A DNA stretch of 64,000 bases. It comes from Hyaloraphidium curvatum. Lineage: Eukaryota > Monoblepharomycota > Hyaloraphidiomycetes > Hyaloraphidiales > Hyaloraphidiaceae. Positions 9,644 to 20,153 of this stretch are shown piece by piece; within the stretch, counting starts at the first letter, position 1, and every line of letters begins with the position of its first letter. The notes under the pieces are model-generated. The model did no database searches, was not told the DNA's origin, and saw only the letters and a list, made by a program, of their open reading frames with translations. The translations under genes were made by a program, and so were the position numbers. Where the stretch lies: positions 248,001-312,000 of the forward strand of contig JAIVFI010000020.1 in NCBI GenBank assembly GCA_025558095.1. Reading direction: 5' to 3'.

Positions 9644-11074
9644 CTAGTGAATCTTTTCCTGCTCAGACGATTCCTTTTGGCACTTCGAGCAGTCGCACAG
9701 GAAAAAGTACTCGCTTGCGAGCTTGTTCCTGCGCTCCCCCAGGCGGTCGCTCACTTCCCCGTAGGCGATCGTCAGCTCCTCGCCCTCGGCAATGTCCCTG
9801 CGCGCGTAGAACTCGATCGCCTTCCCAGCCTGCATGCGGTACATGGCCGGATCGCACGAGTGGTTGAAGAAGGCCGCCGTCGGGTACACGGCTGAGCCGA
9901 GGATCTCGGATTCCTCGCCCGCGCCGGGCCGGCCGGCGGCCTCGGCGGGGTCCGTGGGCTCCCAGATGCCGAAGGTGTTGGCGCGCTCGCGGTACACGAC
10001 GCCCCTGAAGAGCTCAGCGGGTGTGAGGTCGGATGACGGGGCGGTCCAGAGCTTCTGGGGGAGGACCACGAGTAGCAAACGGAACGCCCTGACGTCCCGC
10101 ATGAAGGCATCCGATACGGTGGCCCGGGGCTTGCTGCCGGATCTGATCAAGTTCAACTGGCGCAACAGCACAAGACAATAGTCCCGTTCGCAGTTCCGCA
10201 GCAGCCAGTAATCGGCAAAGGATGGAACGCTGTCGTTGAGGCTGACGTCCGCAACCATCTCGACCCCGCCTTCACGCAAAGAGCTGTCCGATTCAACATG
10301 ACGGCGGCAAAGGGCGTACGTCACAGAACGCGCAACGTCCAGTTCGTCCTCTGTGGGCACATAATCCGGGCCGAAAGTTGCGGGTGACAGAGGTTGCTCC
10401 CACAGCAGAGCCCACTGGCTCAAACGTTCCTCCTCTTCCTGTGAGCAGCCGTCCAGCAGCTGTTCTGGGCGTGGCGACCCGTCGTCATCCGCAGGAGACT
10501 GCAATGTCCGGGCAGCGGCGGGCTCCGAAATGCTCAGCAAATCTAACCCGAGGTCCTCGACGGCGCTGTCCTCGTCCTTCCCAGCCTCGGTAGCGCGATT
10601 CTCTTTCATGACTCTTCTTTCCTCCTTTGACAGCGGCTCAATGTTGCCTCCGCTGGATCCCAGCCGTTTGCCGTCTTCCCCCGGCGCTGGACCCGCCAAG
10701 ACCTTGCCCTGTGGCTGCGATTCCCTGCGCTGCTTCAGTCGCTTCCTCCTGTTCACTTCATCCTCAATCTTTTGCAGGCACTCCTCGAGCAGATCGCACC
10801 ATGGCTCCTTCCGCGACTCCTCCAGGCACACCTCGCTGCAGAACCACCGCCTGCCTTTCGGGCTCTTGACCTTCCACTTGCTGCGGCCTCCGGTAAACAG
10901 GAAGCAGTTGGCACAGACTTCGGGTCTGAATGCGTTGCATATAACGGAGCTGTACGGGAGCGCCCGAAAGACGAGCGTCTCCTTGGGTATCGGGGCCGTA
11001 GCAAAGACAGCCCGCCCCTTGCCCGGACTTCGCCGGATTCGCGCCGGAGTGCTAGCCATTGAATCATTCAGCAT
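9644..11074 (-). CDS. SET-MYND domain protein (SMYD-like lysine methyltransferase)
   Basis: An uninterrupted frame of 476 residues. The N-terminal S-sequence (near RRSPGKGRAVFATAPIPKET) is followed by a cysteine cluster, CANCFLF...WFCSEVC, that fits a MYND zinc finger although the insert is long. The C-terminal SET core carries the diagnostic NHSCDP motif, then EGEELTIAYGE, and a post-SET CDCSKC cluster close to the end. This split SET/MYND order is that of SMYD enzymes, which methylate lysines on histones or cytosolic proteins. A low-complexity acidic insert of about 100 residues separates MYND and SET. The substrate cannot be predicted. Confidence 0.85.
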   Translation of the reverse strand: MLNDSMASTPARIRRSPGKGRAVFATAPIPKETLVFRALPYSSVICNAFRPEVCANCFLFTGGRSKWKVKSPKGRRWFCSEVCLEESRKEPWCDLLEECLQKIEDEVNRRKRLKQRRESQPQGKVLAGPAPGEDGKRLGSSGGNIEPLSKEERRVMKENRATEAGKDEDSAVEDLGLDLLSISEPAAARTLQSPADDDGSPRPEQLLDGCSQEEEERLSQWALLWEQPLSPATFGPDYVPTEDELDVARSVTYALCRRHVESDSSLREGGVEMVADVSLNDSVPSFADYWLLRNCERDYCLVLLRQLNLIRSGSKPRATVSDAFMRDVRAFRLLLVVLPQKLWTAPSSDLTPAELFRGVVYRERANTFGIWEPTDPAEAAGRPGAGEESEILGSAVYPTAAFFNHSCDPAMYRMQAGKAIEFYARRDIAEGEELTIAYGEVSDRLGERRNKLASEYFFLCDCSKCQKESSEQEKIH

Positions 11075-11245
11075 TGATATGGTATCGTAGATGACCAGAT
11101 GGAGCTTTCAAAGCTCATCGCGCGGTATGGACGTTTGTTTGGTCGCGCGCCAGCGGCGGCCCGTCGACCCAGCAATCGGCAGGGACCCTCTCCCGCGTGA
11201 CCCAGGCGACTCGGGCCGGAGGCACCCATCGGTGCAGCAGGACAG

Positions 11246-12662
11246 TTGGAAGGTGCACTCCCTCACCATCCAATGACTTTGCGGGGTGGCAGCAGCCGGC
11301 AGAACGTAGGGCAGAAGTCCGATGAGGGTCCTGGTGCACCCGGCCATCGCAGGCGCAAGAGCAGCCCGGCGGTGCTCCAAGGCACCGAACCATGCGCATG
11401 GGAGCGACCTCAGCTGACCCTGCTTACTCCGACTGTCGGGCCGGTGGCTTCCGATGTGGAATGGGGTTCGGACATCGTTCTGGGTCTTTGGAGCGACGTG
11501 GAGGCCTCGTTGCTGGAATGGGACGCCAAGGAAGCGTTGTTTCCGCCTCTGAAGTCTCCGGGAGAAGGACAGTCTGCCGCATTATCAGAACCGCGTCTCC
11601 GCGATCGGGACGAGTTGCATTCGCCAAATCCAGCTACCCGTTTCGGCACAAAGGCTCCCCTTCGCATCGTCGACCTTCCGCAGGAAGTTCTTCTGAAGAT
11701 CATGTGGCATGTTGAGGACACTGACTTGCAGGTATGCCGTTGAGGCACGCCATTTAAGCACCAGCTGACAGTGGCTGCAGACGCTGGCTCACGTGTCGCG
11801 GCTCTTTCGAGCGCTCTCTACAGACCCCGTGCTTTGGATCCGGTACATCCTGTTCACGAGGAACCCGTGGCGTTTGCGCTATCATCTGAGCCTCCCCCAA
11901 CGACCGACCCGGGAGCAGCTCGTTGAAGCCAACATCCTGAAGTGTGGAATCGCCGCGGTCCGCGACGGGGTCTACATCAACGGCCCGCAGGCGGGGGTGC
12001 AGTACGATGCAAGGAGGAAGGTCTGGCGCTCGCTCGTCGAAAGGAGCTTGGGCCGGCGGCTGGCCAAGCGACCGACCATGGAGGAGCTGCGTGAGAAGAA
12101 CGTGCTGCCAGTGGAAGCGTTCGTCCCGATCGACTCACTAGCGAACTCGCGGCCTCAAGGCCGCTTCGTTAGGAGCGCAACGGTGCCTGCGCTCTCCGGT
12201 GACTCGGACGATTCGGACCCAACTCGCAGCCGGATGGACATGCCGTCTTCTCCCAGCCCCCCGCCCCGCATCTGTTCCAGCCCCTTGCTGCCGAAGGTCG
12301 TCCAGCTATCGCAAGCTTTGAAGAAAGACAAGTTGAAGCGACGCATGGAGGGCCGCCGAATTCTCGACGATTTGCGGGAAGGAACGAGCGTCGTACCGAT
12401 CGCCAGCAGATCCGGCGCGGGCGCTACAACAGGCTCGATCCGGATGAACGAGACCCTGCACCGCGTTCCGGCCTCTGCAGATCGTTACTATCCGTTTTTC
12501 TACCTGGATTTTAAGCAGTGTCGGCGGCCTACTGCCCCGCGCAGCGCGTTGGCAGACAGCATCAGATCAAGCGTTTCCTTCTTCGAATCGGAAGCCAGGA
12601 GGTACGCACCGCCGGCTCCGGCACCGCCTCGACACCGAATCAAGAGCAGCGGTCCGATATGA
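11246..12662 (+). CDS. F-box protein with RPEL-like repeats
   Basis: Two exons, 11246-11731 and 11781-12662, are joined by a 49-nt intron that falls inside the F-box (LRIVDLPQEVLLKIMWHV / TLAHVSRLFRALSTDPVLW). The product is about 455 residues. After the F-box come two motifs, RPTREQLVEANIL and RPTMEELREKNVL, that match the RPEL consensus RPxxxELxxxxIL used by other proteins to bind G-actin. Between and after them the chain is Ser- and Pro-rich. An SCF-type ubiquitin ligase adaptor is likely; actin binding through the RPEL motifs is inference. The start codon is uncertain because the leader is unconserved. Confidence 0.7.
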
Positions 12663-13237
12663 AGGGTGTAGTCGAGGGGCCAAGTAACTGGTGATGGGAG
12701 AGCAACCTGCCGACGCCATCTCTTCAAAACGTCCCCCCCGCGGCCACACACCCGTCCGTGTGAGTTTTCGCGTTGCGTAGTCGCGGATAGGGCCTGCCGT
12801 TCGCTTCTTGCGAGGCACAGCTTGCCGGGCGGCATAGCTCGGTGGCCTGAGTTGGGGGGGACGACGGGAAGGCGCCGTCGGAAAACCGCGTCGAAGGCCC
12901 GGAAGGACGCTCTCTAGGCCGGATCTGTCGTCATTGGCGCTTGCATGAATAATGCGGCTCGCATCAGTCGCGCTCTTTCTGACCGTCTTGCGCTCTCCGC
13001 CGCTCCAGGTCGCCCTCTCGACACGTCAACGGATCTCTACCGGGGAACTCGGCTCCTCGGGGAGTAGACGGCCACGAATGCACCAGTATCTATTTTGAAC
13101 TTTCCGCGCGCACATTCCGTTTCGTTGAGGTCGGACTGCCGTTCTGGAAGCACCTCTTCAAGACCTTATCAGTTGTTCCGCAGATGCTGTTCACCGGCTG
13201 CCCACATGTCGCGGTGTGAAGCGAGCCACAAACGGAA
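12663..13237. other. Intergenic stretch without recognised feature
   Basis: Between the two same-strand F-box genes lie 575 bp. I find no convincing reading frame, repeat or RNA gene here; it should contain the 3' end of one gene and the promoter of the next. Confidence 0.4.
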
Positions 13238-16200
13238 ATGTTGGCCTCGCGCGAAGAACTGTCGGCACAACCGGGCGCGAGCGCCGGCGGTCCTCCGTCA
13301 ACGCCACCTGAGCAAACTCCAGCTTCTGAGCAGGCGACAGAAGAACACGCTGCACAAAAGCCAAGTGCAAAAACCGTTCTGAACCCGTTGGCAGAAGCCT
13401 TCGATTTTGGGCAGGACCACCGGATCACACCATTCTACTCTGTGTCGGAGAGCGGCCAGGAGTCTTTAGGTGGCGAACTTCCGGTGCCCGTGCAGCTTGC
13501 ATCTCTCGACGATGGACAACCTGGGTTCAGCTCCGCAATGGGAGGCATGTCGGGGTTCTCGCCATTCTCTGGAGCGACCGAGATCTTCGTTCCGCCTTTT
13601 CGAGCGGATCGTGCGCCGGCGAAGTCCGAGTATGCGCAGCACGTGTCGGGCTCCACCTTCTTTCCGAATCGGACCGGCATTGGAAGTGACCGAGGCATGG
13701 ATTTCGGATTCGGTGGTCTCAGCAGCGCGCAAGAAGACGTCACATCGCCGGGCCTTCGAGGCATAAGGCCGTCGATGGTGGTCGCGGATCGAATGCAACG
13801 CAGGAGCGAGGCACCGGCCGGAGATCTCGAGGGCTACTTCTCTCCAACAGATCAGGAACGGCAGTTTTCAGAGCGCTCGAGCCGCAACATGGGGGCAATT
13901 GGGTATCGGGACGAGCCAGGAGCGCGTCCAGGATTCCGGGGGAGGTCACTTGCGGACGATTGGTCGGAGCTCGATCAGAACTCCTATGCTGCCCGCGGGA
14001 TTGCGAACTGGAATCGTTGGGAATCGGGAGGTCTGGATCTCAGTGGCGCAGAAGAGTCTGCTGACCGGTCTGCGGCCGCTGGATACTTCGGCCAACTCGG
14101 CGACGAAAGCAGCAACAGGCCCCCGCTATCGCGGTTCAGTGGGGAAGCCCGGGGCGAGCCGTTTGATTTCGGTGGTGCTCGTGCAATCCGGCGCGCTCCG
14201 GACGAGTTCTTCGACTCGAGGGGCAATCAGCTACACGGGCTCGGCGTCACGCGCCGGACAGCTCCGGAAGACCTTTCGTTTCGTCAACCTGCGATGTCTC
14301 GCGCCCAAGGCATGCCAATCTCATTGGACCAAGATCTTTTTCGTGCTGCGATGCCGAGACGTCCCCGACACCCCCCGGAACCGCCTCCGCCTGTCTTGTC
14401 AAGTGAGTTAGCAGCTCTTCTCCAGCAGACTGGCAGGGCGCAGAACAAGACGTGGATGGAGACGCATGGATCCGATGCAACGATGTTTGAGCCTCGCGGT
14501 CAACGGGTTTGGGACGAGCCTCGGTCACGCACAGCAGAACCTGGGTATGGATACGGGTTGGGATCTGGTGCACCATTGGCAGGTCGAGCGCAAAGTCAAG
14601 CATCTCATGCTGCGAGCATTGGGCAGCTTTCAGCGCGTGCGCCGGGGTCCAGCCCGTCCCTGAGCTCGTCGGGTTCTGTTGCTGGACGCTTTACCTCAGG
14701 CACTGCCACGGACGAACAGCTGCTGCTGCAGCAACTGAGCCAGTTGCCTCCAAGCCAGCGTCACCTTGCTCTGCAGCGCCTAGCACAGCGCCAGATGATG
14801 TCTCCGCCTCCGGCCTCGGACGACAGGGACATCGCCGGCAAGCTTTCAAGCCTATCCCTTTCTCCCTCCTTTTCCCAGCAGATCTGGTCTCCGAACCTAC
14901 CTGCGGCAGACCCCGCGGGCACAAGGCCCTTGGCTTCTCCGATTGACAGGTCGATGCCTGGTTTCGAAGCGTTCGAAGCGGCATCATTTGCGACGACGCC
15001 CGTCAGTGGAGAAAGTGACTCAACTCGGATCGGCTCGCCCACGGGCCAGTTCGGCCGTTTTGTCGAGCCAAGCCCTCGGCCATCGGAACGGTCGACAACG
15101 CTGCCGCGTCCGACGCCTTCACAAGTGCACGGCTTGTCCCGGACCAAGAAAGCAAACCTGGATTGGCTGCCACACAGCATCCTCCTCCGAGTTCTCGGTT
15201 TCCTGAAGCCTATCCGCCATCCGTTCTCTGCGGTGCAACCTCCGGCACCTTCACCGACAAGAGATCTTCACAGCTTTGCTCGCGTCTCGCGCAAGCTGCA
15301 TTTCGCAGCAGTGCCAGTTTTGTGGTCGAGGCTAGTGCTTCGCACGGATCCGCATGTGAGGTCGTGCATCGCCAGCGTTGCTCGGCGTGTACAGTGGCAA
15401 GGCCCTGGAGCGAGTTTGGCCGTTTGGACCAGGAGCATCGAAGTCTGGGCACCGGTCGCTTCGGAAGTGGCCGCCGCTCTGCGCGTCATAATCATGGAAG
15501 CGACCCGGGCTCCGAATGGCGGGATCCAGGAGCTGGCACTCACTTGCGCTCCTGGCATGGACGAGATCATACTCTTTCGAATGTTCGAAAGCTCGAGCCC
15601 GGCGATGCTCGAGACTTTGCGCCTTCGCGGGGCGGGAGTGACTGAGCGCTTGGCCAACACCGTCGTGATGTGGTGCCGGAACGTCCGGACTGTCGAGTTT
15701 TCTTCCGCAAACCTCGTCTCTGGTGAGACGCAACGTGGGGTGCCAACTGTATTCTCGTCTCACATTCAGTTCACCAGATCAAGTCATCGCGTACATGCTG
15801 GAGAATCTGAAACTCTCCAATCTGCAGCTCCACCGCTGCCTTCGAGTCACGGACCTCACGCTTCAGGCCGTCGCTGCGCACTGCAAGAAAATCGAAGCGC
15901 TGAGTTTGGACATGTCGGCACCGACGAACCTCGCGCATTCCAGGCTCGGGGCGCCGAACAGCATTACCGATCGGGGACTGGTCGAACTCGCGAGGACGTG
16001 CCGCAGGCTCCGGAGTGCAAGGCTCGTCGATTGCGACGTCAGTGACGTCGGGCTCGATGCCCTAGTCATCGCTGGCAGGGATCTGGAGGTCGTCGAGATT
16101 TCGACGACGGACGCGGCACTCAAGACCCTTGCAGCTCTTGCGACGTCCGGATCCTCATACGATATTCCGATGTTGGCAAGCACCCTTCCGCTCCGTAACC

Positions 16201-17052
16201 TCGGAGACCGTGCGTTGCAGAACTTGTTCCGAACGTGCCATGTGAGTTTCATAACACGAGTTCGCGGAAGGTCGCTGCTTATTTGGCTTGCTCGGTCAGC
16301 TGCTGCGGCGATTCAAACTTTCTTCGAGGCATCTGGCATACGGGGTTCCCAACGATTCTCTCATCCGACTTCTTCACAACTGCCCGTATCTCGAAGCGCT
16401 CGACATCTCCAGGACGCGCGTCACCGATCAAGCGATCATCGCAGCCTTCACTGCCGCGCCTTCGTCGGACCTGGTTCCGCTATCAATCGCAACGCAAGAT
16501 AATGCTAGTTCGCATCCGACGTTCCCGGGATTGCGCTACCTCCTCCTGCACGAGTGTTCCGAGCTCGGTGCCGGCATTCTGCCGGGCATCGCAGCTGCAT
16601 GCCCCAGGCTCAGCGTTCTGAGCCTTGCGAGGGATTCTGCTCCAGCTGCTCCCCATGCGCCCAACTTCACGGACTCGGCGATCGAATCTCTTGTCGCAAG
16701 CCGGGGCTCCGCTTTGCGGGTCCTTGATCTGGCGTTCTCAGCTGCTGGACCCGGCTCGATGAAAGCCATTGCGGCGCGCTGTGGGGCGTTGGAGGTCCTC
16801 AACCTGTTCGGATGCACAAACGTAGCCGTGGCGGATCTGCACCCCGTGATCGAAAGCTGTCCTCAGCTGAGGATCCTCGGATACGACATGCACACGGAAC
16901 AGGTCTTGGCGCTGATCGCCGCGAGGCGCGCAGACCAAAACAACGGAAAACATGCTCAGCTACGTCTGGCCAGGAACAAGCTGATCTGGGACCAGTGGAA
17001 CCTCGTGGACGAGCAGTCCGGCTACGCTGTGTTTGGATCCGACTTTGCCTGA
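13238..17052 (+). CDS. Large F-box/leucine-rich-repeat protein (AMN1-like repeats)
   Basis: The model has exons 13238-15722, 15778-16241 and 16300-17052 (introns 55 and 58 nt, both in phase), giving 1233 residues. The first 640 residues are disordered, rich in Ser, Pro, Gln and Arg, with poly-Gln/Leu stretches. An F-box follows (LDWLPHSILLRVLGFLKP ... FARVSRKLHFAAVPVLW, about residues 645-705), then a long leucine-rich repeat array with repeats such as ITDRGLVELARTCRRLRSA and VTDQAIIAAF, typical of cysteine-containing LRRs in Fbxl/AMN1 proteins. It is most likely an SCF substrate receptor. Fusion of such a long disordered head to the F-box is unusual in length; the true start could lie further downstream. 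Confidence 0.75.
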
Positions 17053-17290
17053 TTAGTTTCTACTTGCCGAAGAATACCCGATACCTGACGACTCCATAGG
17101 ACAACCTGAACATACGAAACGACGAATGAACATTCGAAACGACGAATTGACGGACAGCTTTGTCTTTCACCCTCTTCACCAATACCTTGTAGGCGTTCGG
17201 CCAGGAATGACCAGCAATGAACAGCTTTTCTGATGAATGTGTAGCAAATGATTTCTTTGAATGATAAGATACAAACTGAACCATGGCCAA

Positions 17291-17366
17291 GCTTTGACGG
17301 ATGTTTGAATCAATCCGCATCGTTGGGAGAAATTTGCGATGCAGACGTCATGACGTCGAGCAAAGC
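17291..17366 (-). promoter_or_regulatory. SECIS element in the 3' UTR of the SelU-like gene
   Basis: Read on the minus strand, starting 35 nt after the stop codon of the SelU-like gene, this folds as a eukaryotic SECIS. The lower helix pairs GCTTTG (17366-17361) with CAAAGC (17296-17291). The non-Watson-Crick core is ATGAC on the 5' side (TGAC at 17350-17347) and TGAT on the 3' side (17312-17309). The upper helix pairs GTCTGCATCG (17346-17337) with CGATGCGGAT (17322-17313), ten pairs including two G-U. The apical loop begins C-AAA (17336-17333), supplying the conserved unpaired adenosines. Spacing of 12 nt from ATGA to the AA and 22 nt from AA to GA fits the family consensus. SBP2 binding is family knowledge; no folding program was run. 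Confidence 0.88.
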
Positions 17367-17400
17367 TCCAAGCCAATGGAACAGTGAGGCAGCAAGATGC

Positions 17401-18092
17401 CTAGGCGCTGGGCTTCGGTGCCACCGATCGGACGGCGGCGAGCAAGTCTGACATAACAGAAACATCGTGAGCGTCAATGGCCGTGGCTCGGTACAGTAAC
17501 CAACCTTCCAGAGGCGCGTGGTCTCCGAACTCCTTCTCCGCATACGAATAGACGACTCCCTTGTCCTTGTCGTACACGCCGATGCCGCCGAGGATGAAGC
17601 CCTCTCCCTTCATGTTCCCCGAATAGCCCTTTGACTCAGCTCTGGCTGCGTTTTGCCGGAGGCTTGAGCCGAAGAGGGAGAAGAAAGAAGCCTTGTTCAA
17701 TTCTCCTCCGGCGACATCGCGGTAAAAGGCCTTGGACTCGTCCAGGAAGAGTTCCAGCGGTTCAGGCCAGAACTCGCGGAACCCCGCAATCTCCAAGGGC
17801 TTGTTCTCCTGCGTCGGGAGGGGTTCGCTTCGGACGGAGCACGGAGCCACGACAGCCACACCTTAATGACCGCCACCAATCGGACCCCCATGTTGCGAAT
17901 CTCCTTTCCGTGCTTTGAGGATAGCTCACCAGCTTCCTCGCGACACAACAATCAGCCGGGCCGGCGGACGGCGAGGACCACGCATGGCGCATCGGCCCAG
18001 AGCGACCCCGCGGTGATGGTTTCCGGCGGTTTCGAAAAGTTGGAGAGCGGCGCGGAGCTCAGCTTCGCCAGGCGGGCGAGCGGCGACGCCAT
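17401..18092 (-). CDS. Selenoprotein U-like peroxiredoxin-fold protein (PRXL2/SelU), Sec47
   Basis: Exon 1 is 18092-17862 and exon 2 is 17808-17401, with a 53-nt intron in phase 0, giving 212 residues, close to the family length. The frame is open except for one TGA at 17954-17952. It sits exactly at the first redox position of the PRXL2 motif: the chain reads ...VLAVRRPG, TGA, then LLCREEA, where most relatives have CxxC. The downstream family signatures are intact (SGNMKGEGFILGG..., then YAEKEFGDHAPLEG). Reading TGA as selenocysteine gives a UxxC redox site at residues 47-50, as in SelU. A SECIS lies 35 nt past the stop. No acceptor AG is placed so that splicing could remove the TGA and keep the motif. 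The likely role is a thioredoxin-fold redox enzyme. Known homologues with Cys make a simple nonsense mutation the only alternative, and the SECIS argues against it. Confidence 0.9.
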
Positions 18093-18378
18093 CGTGTCCG
18101 GAGGGAGGCCGGGAGGGTGGCCTGTCCTTCGTCTGCAGAGAGAGGCAAAGTCCCTGGCCTGGGTCCTGTCCGCGCCTTGGGCACTGTCCGCGTCTCTAGT
18201 TGGGTTTCTTTAGCGCCCCGCGCTTTAGACGCGAAGGCGGCGGTCTCCGAGTGACTCGGAGATGTGGAGTAGTTGACCCGATCCGATCGGAGCGACGAGC
18301 CGCGCGAGTGGCTGATCCTGCCCATTCCACCATCCACTACCATCGTATTGGGCGCAATACATGCGTTACCACGTAATG

Positions 18379-20071
18379 CTACTTCTCAGTCCTTCTGGGG
18401 GGAAGTACATGGCCGGGATTGAGGATTAAGTTGGGATCGAGTGCCGCCTTGATCTTGCGCATCACCTCGATCGCCTCCGGCCCCAGCTCCTGCTCCAGAT
18501 ACTTGATCTTCGAGAGACCGACGCCGTGCTCGGCTGTGCACGTGCCTCCAAGCTCGATCGCGCGCGTTGCCAGCCGTCTCGAAAACTCGAGCGCCTTCGC
18601 GAGCTCGACAGGGTCGTTTCGGCGGATCGGCGTGTTACTGTGATGCGTAGCATCTCCCGCTGGCGTGCCCGGTCAACGCAGCCGTGAGTCCTCCTGCGAG
18701 AAATAGCTTACCATGCGCGAGTTGTTGCATTACGATCCCCAGCTCCTCCTTCCATGCTTTGGCCTGAGCAAAGAAGCCTGCAAGCTCCGAGCTCGGAACG
18801 CCCACGTCCGTGGTAAGAAGATCGAAATCCGAAGCCGGGCCATCGTCGCGAAGAGTGTAGACACTCCAAGTGAGGTTCCTTCGGCTTTCCCACAGCATAT
18901 CGTACTCTTCGTCCGTCTGCGCAGTTCGTGAAGAAAGCGCGCCCCGCTCCTGCGCTATCTGTTCGACCCGCTCCTTCTGCTCCTCCACGAGCCTTGGAGA
19001 TCCTGCATACTCGACGAGCAGAGTGGCCGTTTCCGGGTAGCTTGTGCCTGCGAAACGGTTCGCGCCCTTGATCGCATTCTCGTCCATCAGCTCCAGGCGA
19101 TTGATGGTCATGTTTGTCATGACAATGTCGTGCACCGCCTTTGTCGCTGAAACCACGTCCGGAAAGGCAAACACCGCAACGCTGAGCTTCTCCGGAATCT
19201 TGTGCAGTTTCACCGTGAGCTCGGTGATGATTCCAAGTGTGCCTTCGGAACCAATCATCAGGCTGGTGATGTCGTAGCCGGCCGAGGACTTGTTAGGTCT
19301 CCTCCGAGTCGTGACTATCTGGCCGTCGGGAAGAACGAAGCGCATCCCAACCACCTTTGACTTCATCGTACCGAGCCTCCACGCCCTCGTCCCGCTGCAC
19401 GAACAGGCGGCCATGCCTCCGATCGATGCACCCAGTCCGGGATCCGGCCCCAACATCAGACCGTACGGTGCGAGCTCCTCGTTCAGGTCATTCCAAGCTT
19501 TGCCTGCCTGAACCACAGCTTGCATGTCGTCGCGGTACACCGCAACGGTCGAATTCATTTGCGAAACGTCGATGACGACACCCCGCTGCAAGCTGGGCAC
19601 TGTCTGCCCTTCCAGGGACGTCAGGCTGGCATGCGGCACCACGGGCATCCGGTAACGATTGCAAATCTTGAGCGCGGTCGCCACCTCGCTTTCATTGGTG
19701 CAGAACACCACGGCGTAGGGCAGACTTGGAGGATGTATGGAGACATCCTTGGAACGCGCTCGCAGCAAGGTCTCATCGGTGGAAACGCCCCCCTCCGGCA
19801 TCGCCGACCGCAAGGATTCAAGGCATCCCGGCACGTCCAGTCGCGATTCCGCGGGAGACTCCGCGAGAACCTCGCGGCCGGCACTCGTCACGAGGAGAGA
19901 ACTAGCAATTCCGGCAAGCAAGGCTCCGAAGGCTCCGAAGGTCCTTGCGGGATGCAGACGAGCAGGTCTCACGTCCCCTGTAGCCCCGCGGAGCTGGAAT
20001 CGCGCAAAAGAACCAGATCGTTTTGCGAGCAGTCCATTGAGAAGGCCGAAACCGGCTCTGATTCGGCTCAT
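18379..20071 (-). CDS. DLD1: Mitochondrial D-lactate dehydrogenase (FAD, cytochrome c type)
   Basis: Exons 20071-18712 and 18659-18379 are joined by a 52-nt intron in phase, giving 546 residues. A basic leader with a hydrophobic stretch (about residues 45-65) suggests mitochondrial import and membrane anchoring. The FAD_binding_4 domain shows PHASLTSLEGQTVP and DPGLGASIGGMAA...GTRAWRLGTM, followed by GYDITSLMIGSEGTLGIITE. The C-terminal oxidase domain ends in GGTCTAEHGVGLSK...DPNLILNPGHV, all as in yeast DLD1. The reaction is D-lactate to pyruvate with electrons passed to cytochrome c. One oddity: the usual HAGDGNFH motif reads HAGDATHH across the splice junction, which may affect metal or substrate binding or mean the junction is slightly different. 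It is divergent from COQ3. Confidence 0.9.
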
Positions 20072-20153
20072 CGTGGCCCTAGCGGGTGACGGGTCGGTGA
20101 TGGTTGGTTGATTGAGACAGCCGCCCCCGGAGCCCCTTTTTCCCACCGCGAAG

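Noticed and set aside
17952-17954. TGA in the PRXL2 gene as a nonsense mutation or intron remnant
   Set aside because: The gene is otherwise intact, the TGA is at the one position where the family uses selenocysteine, no usable acceptor follows it before the redox Cys, and a SECIS lies just after the stop.
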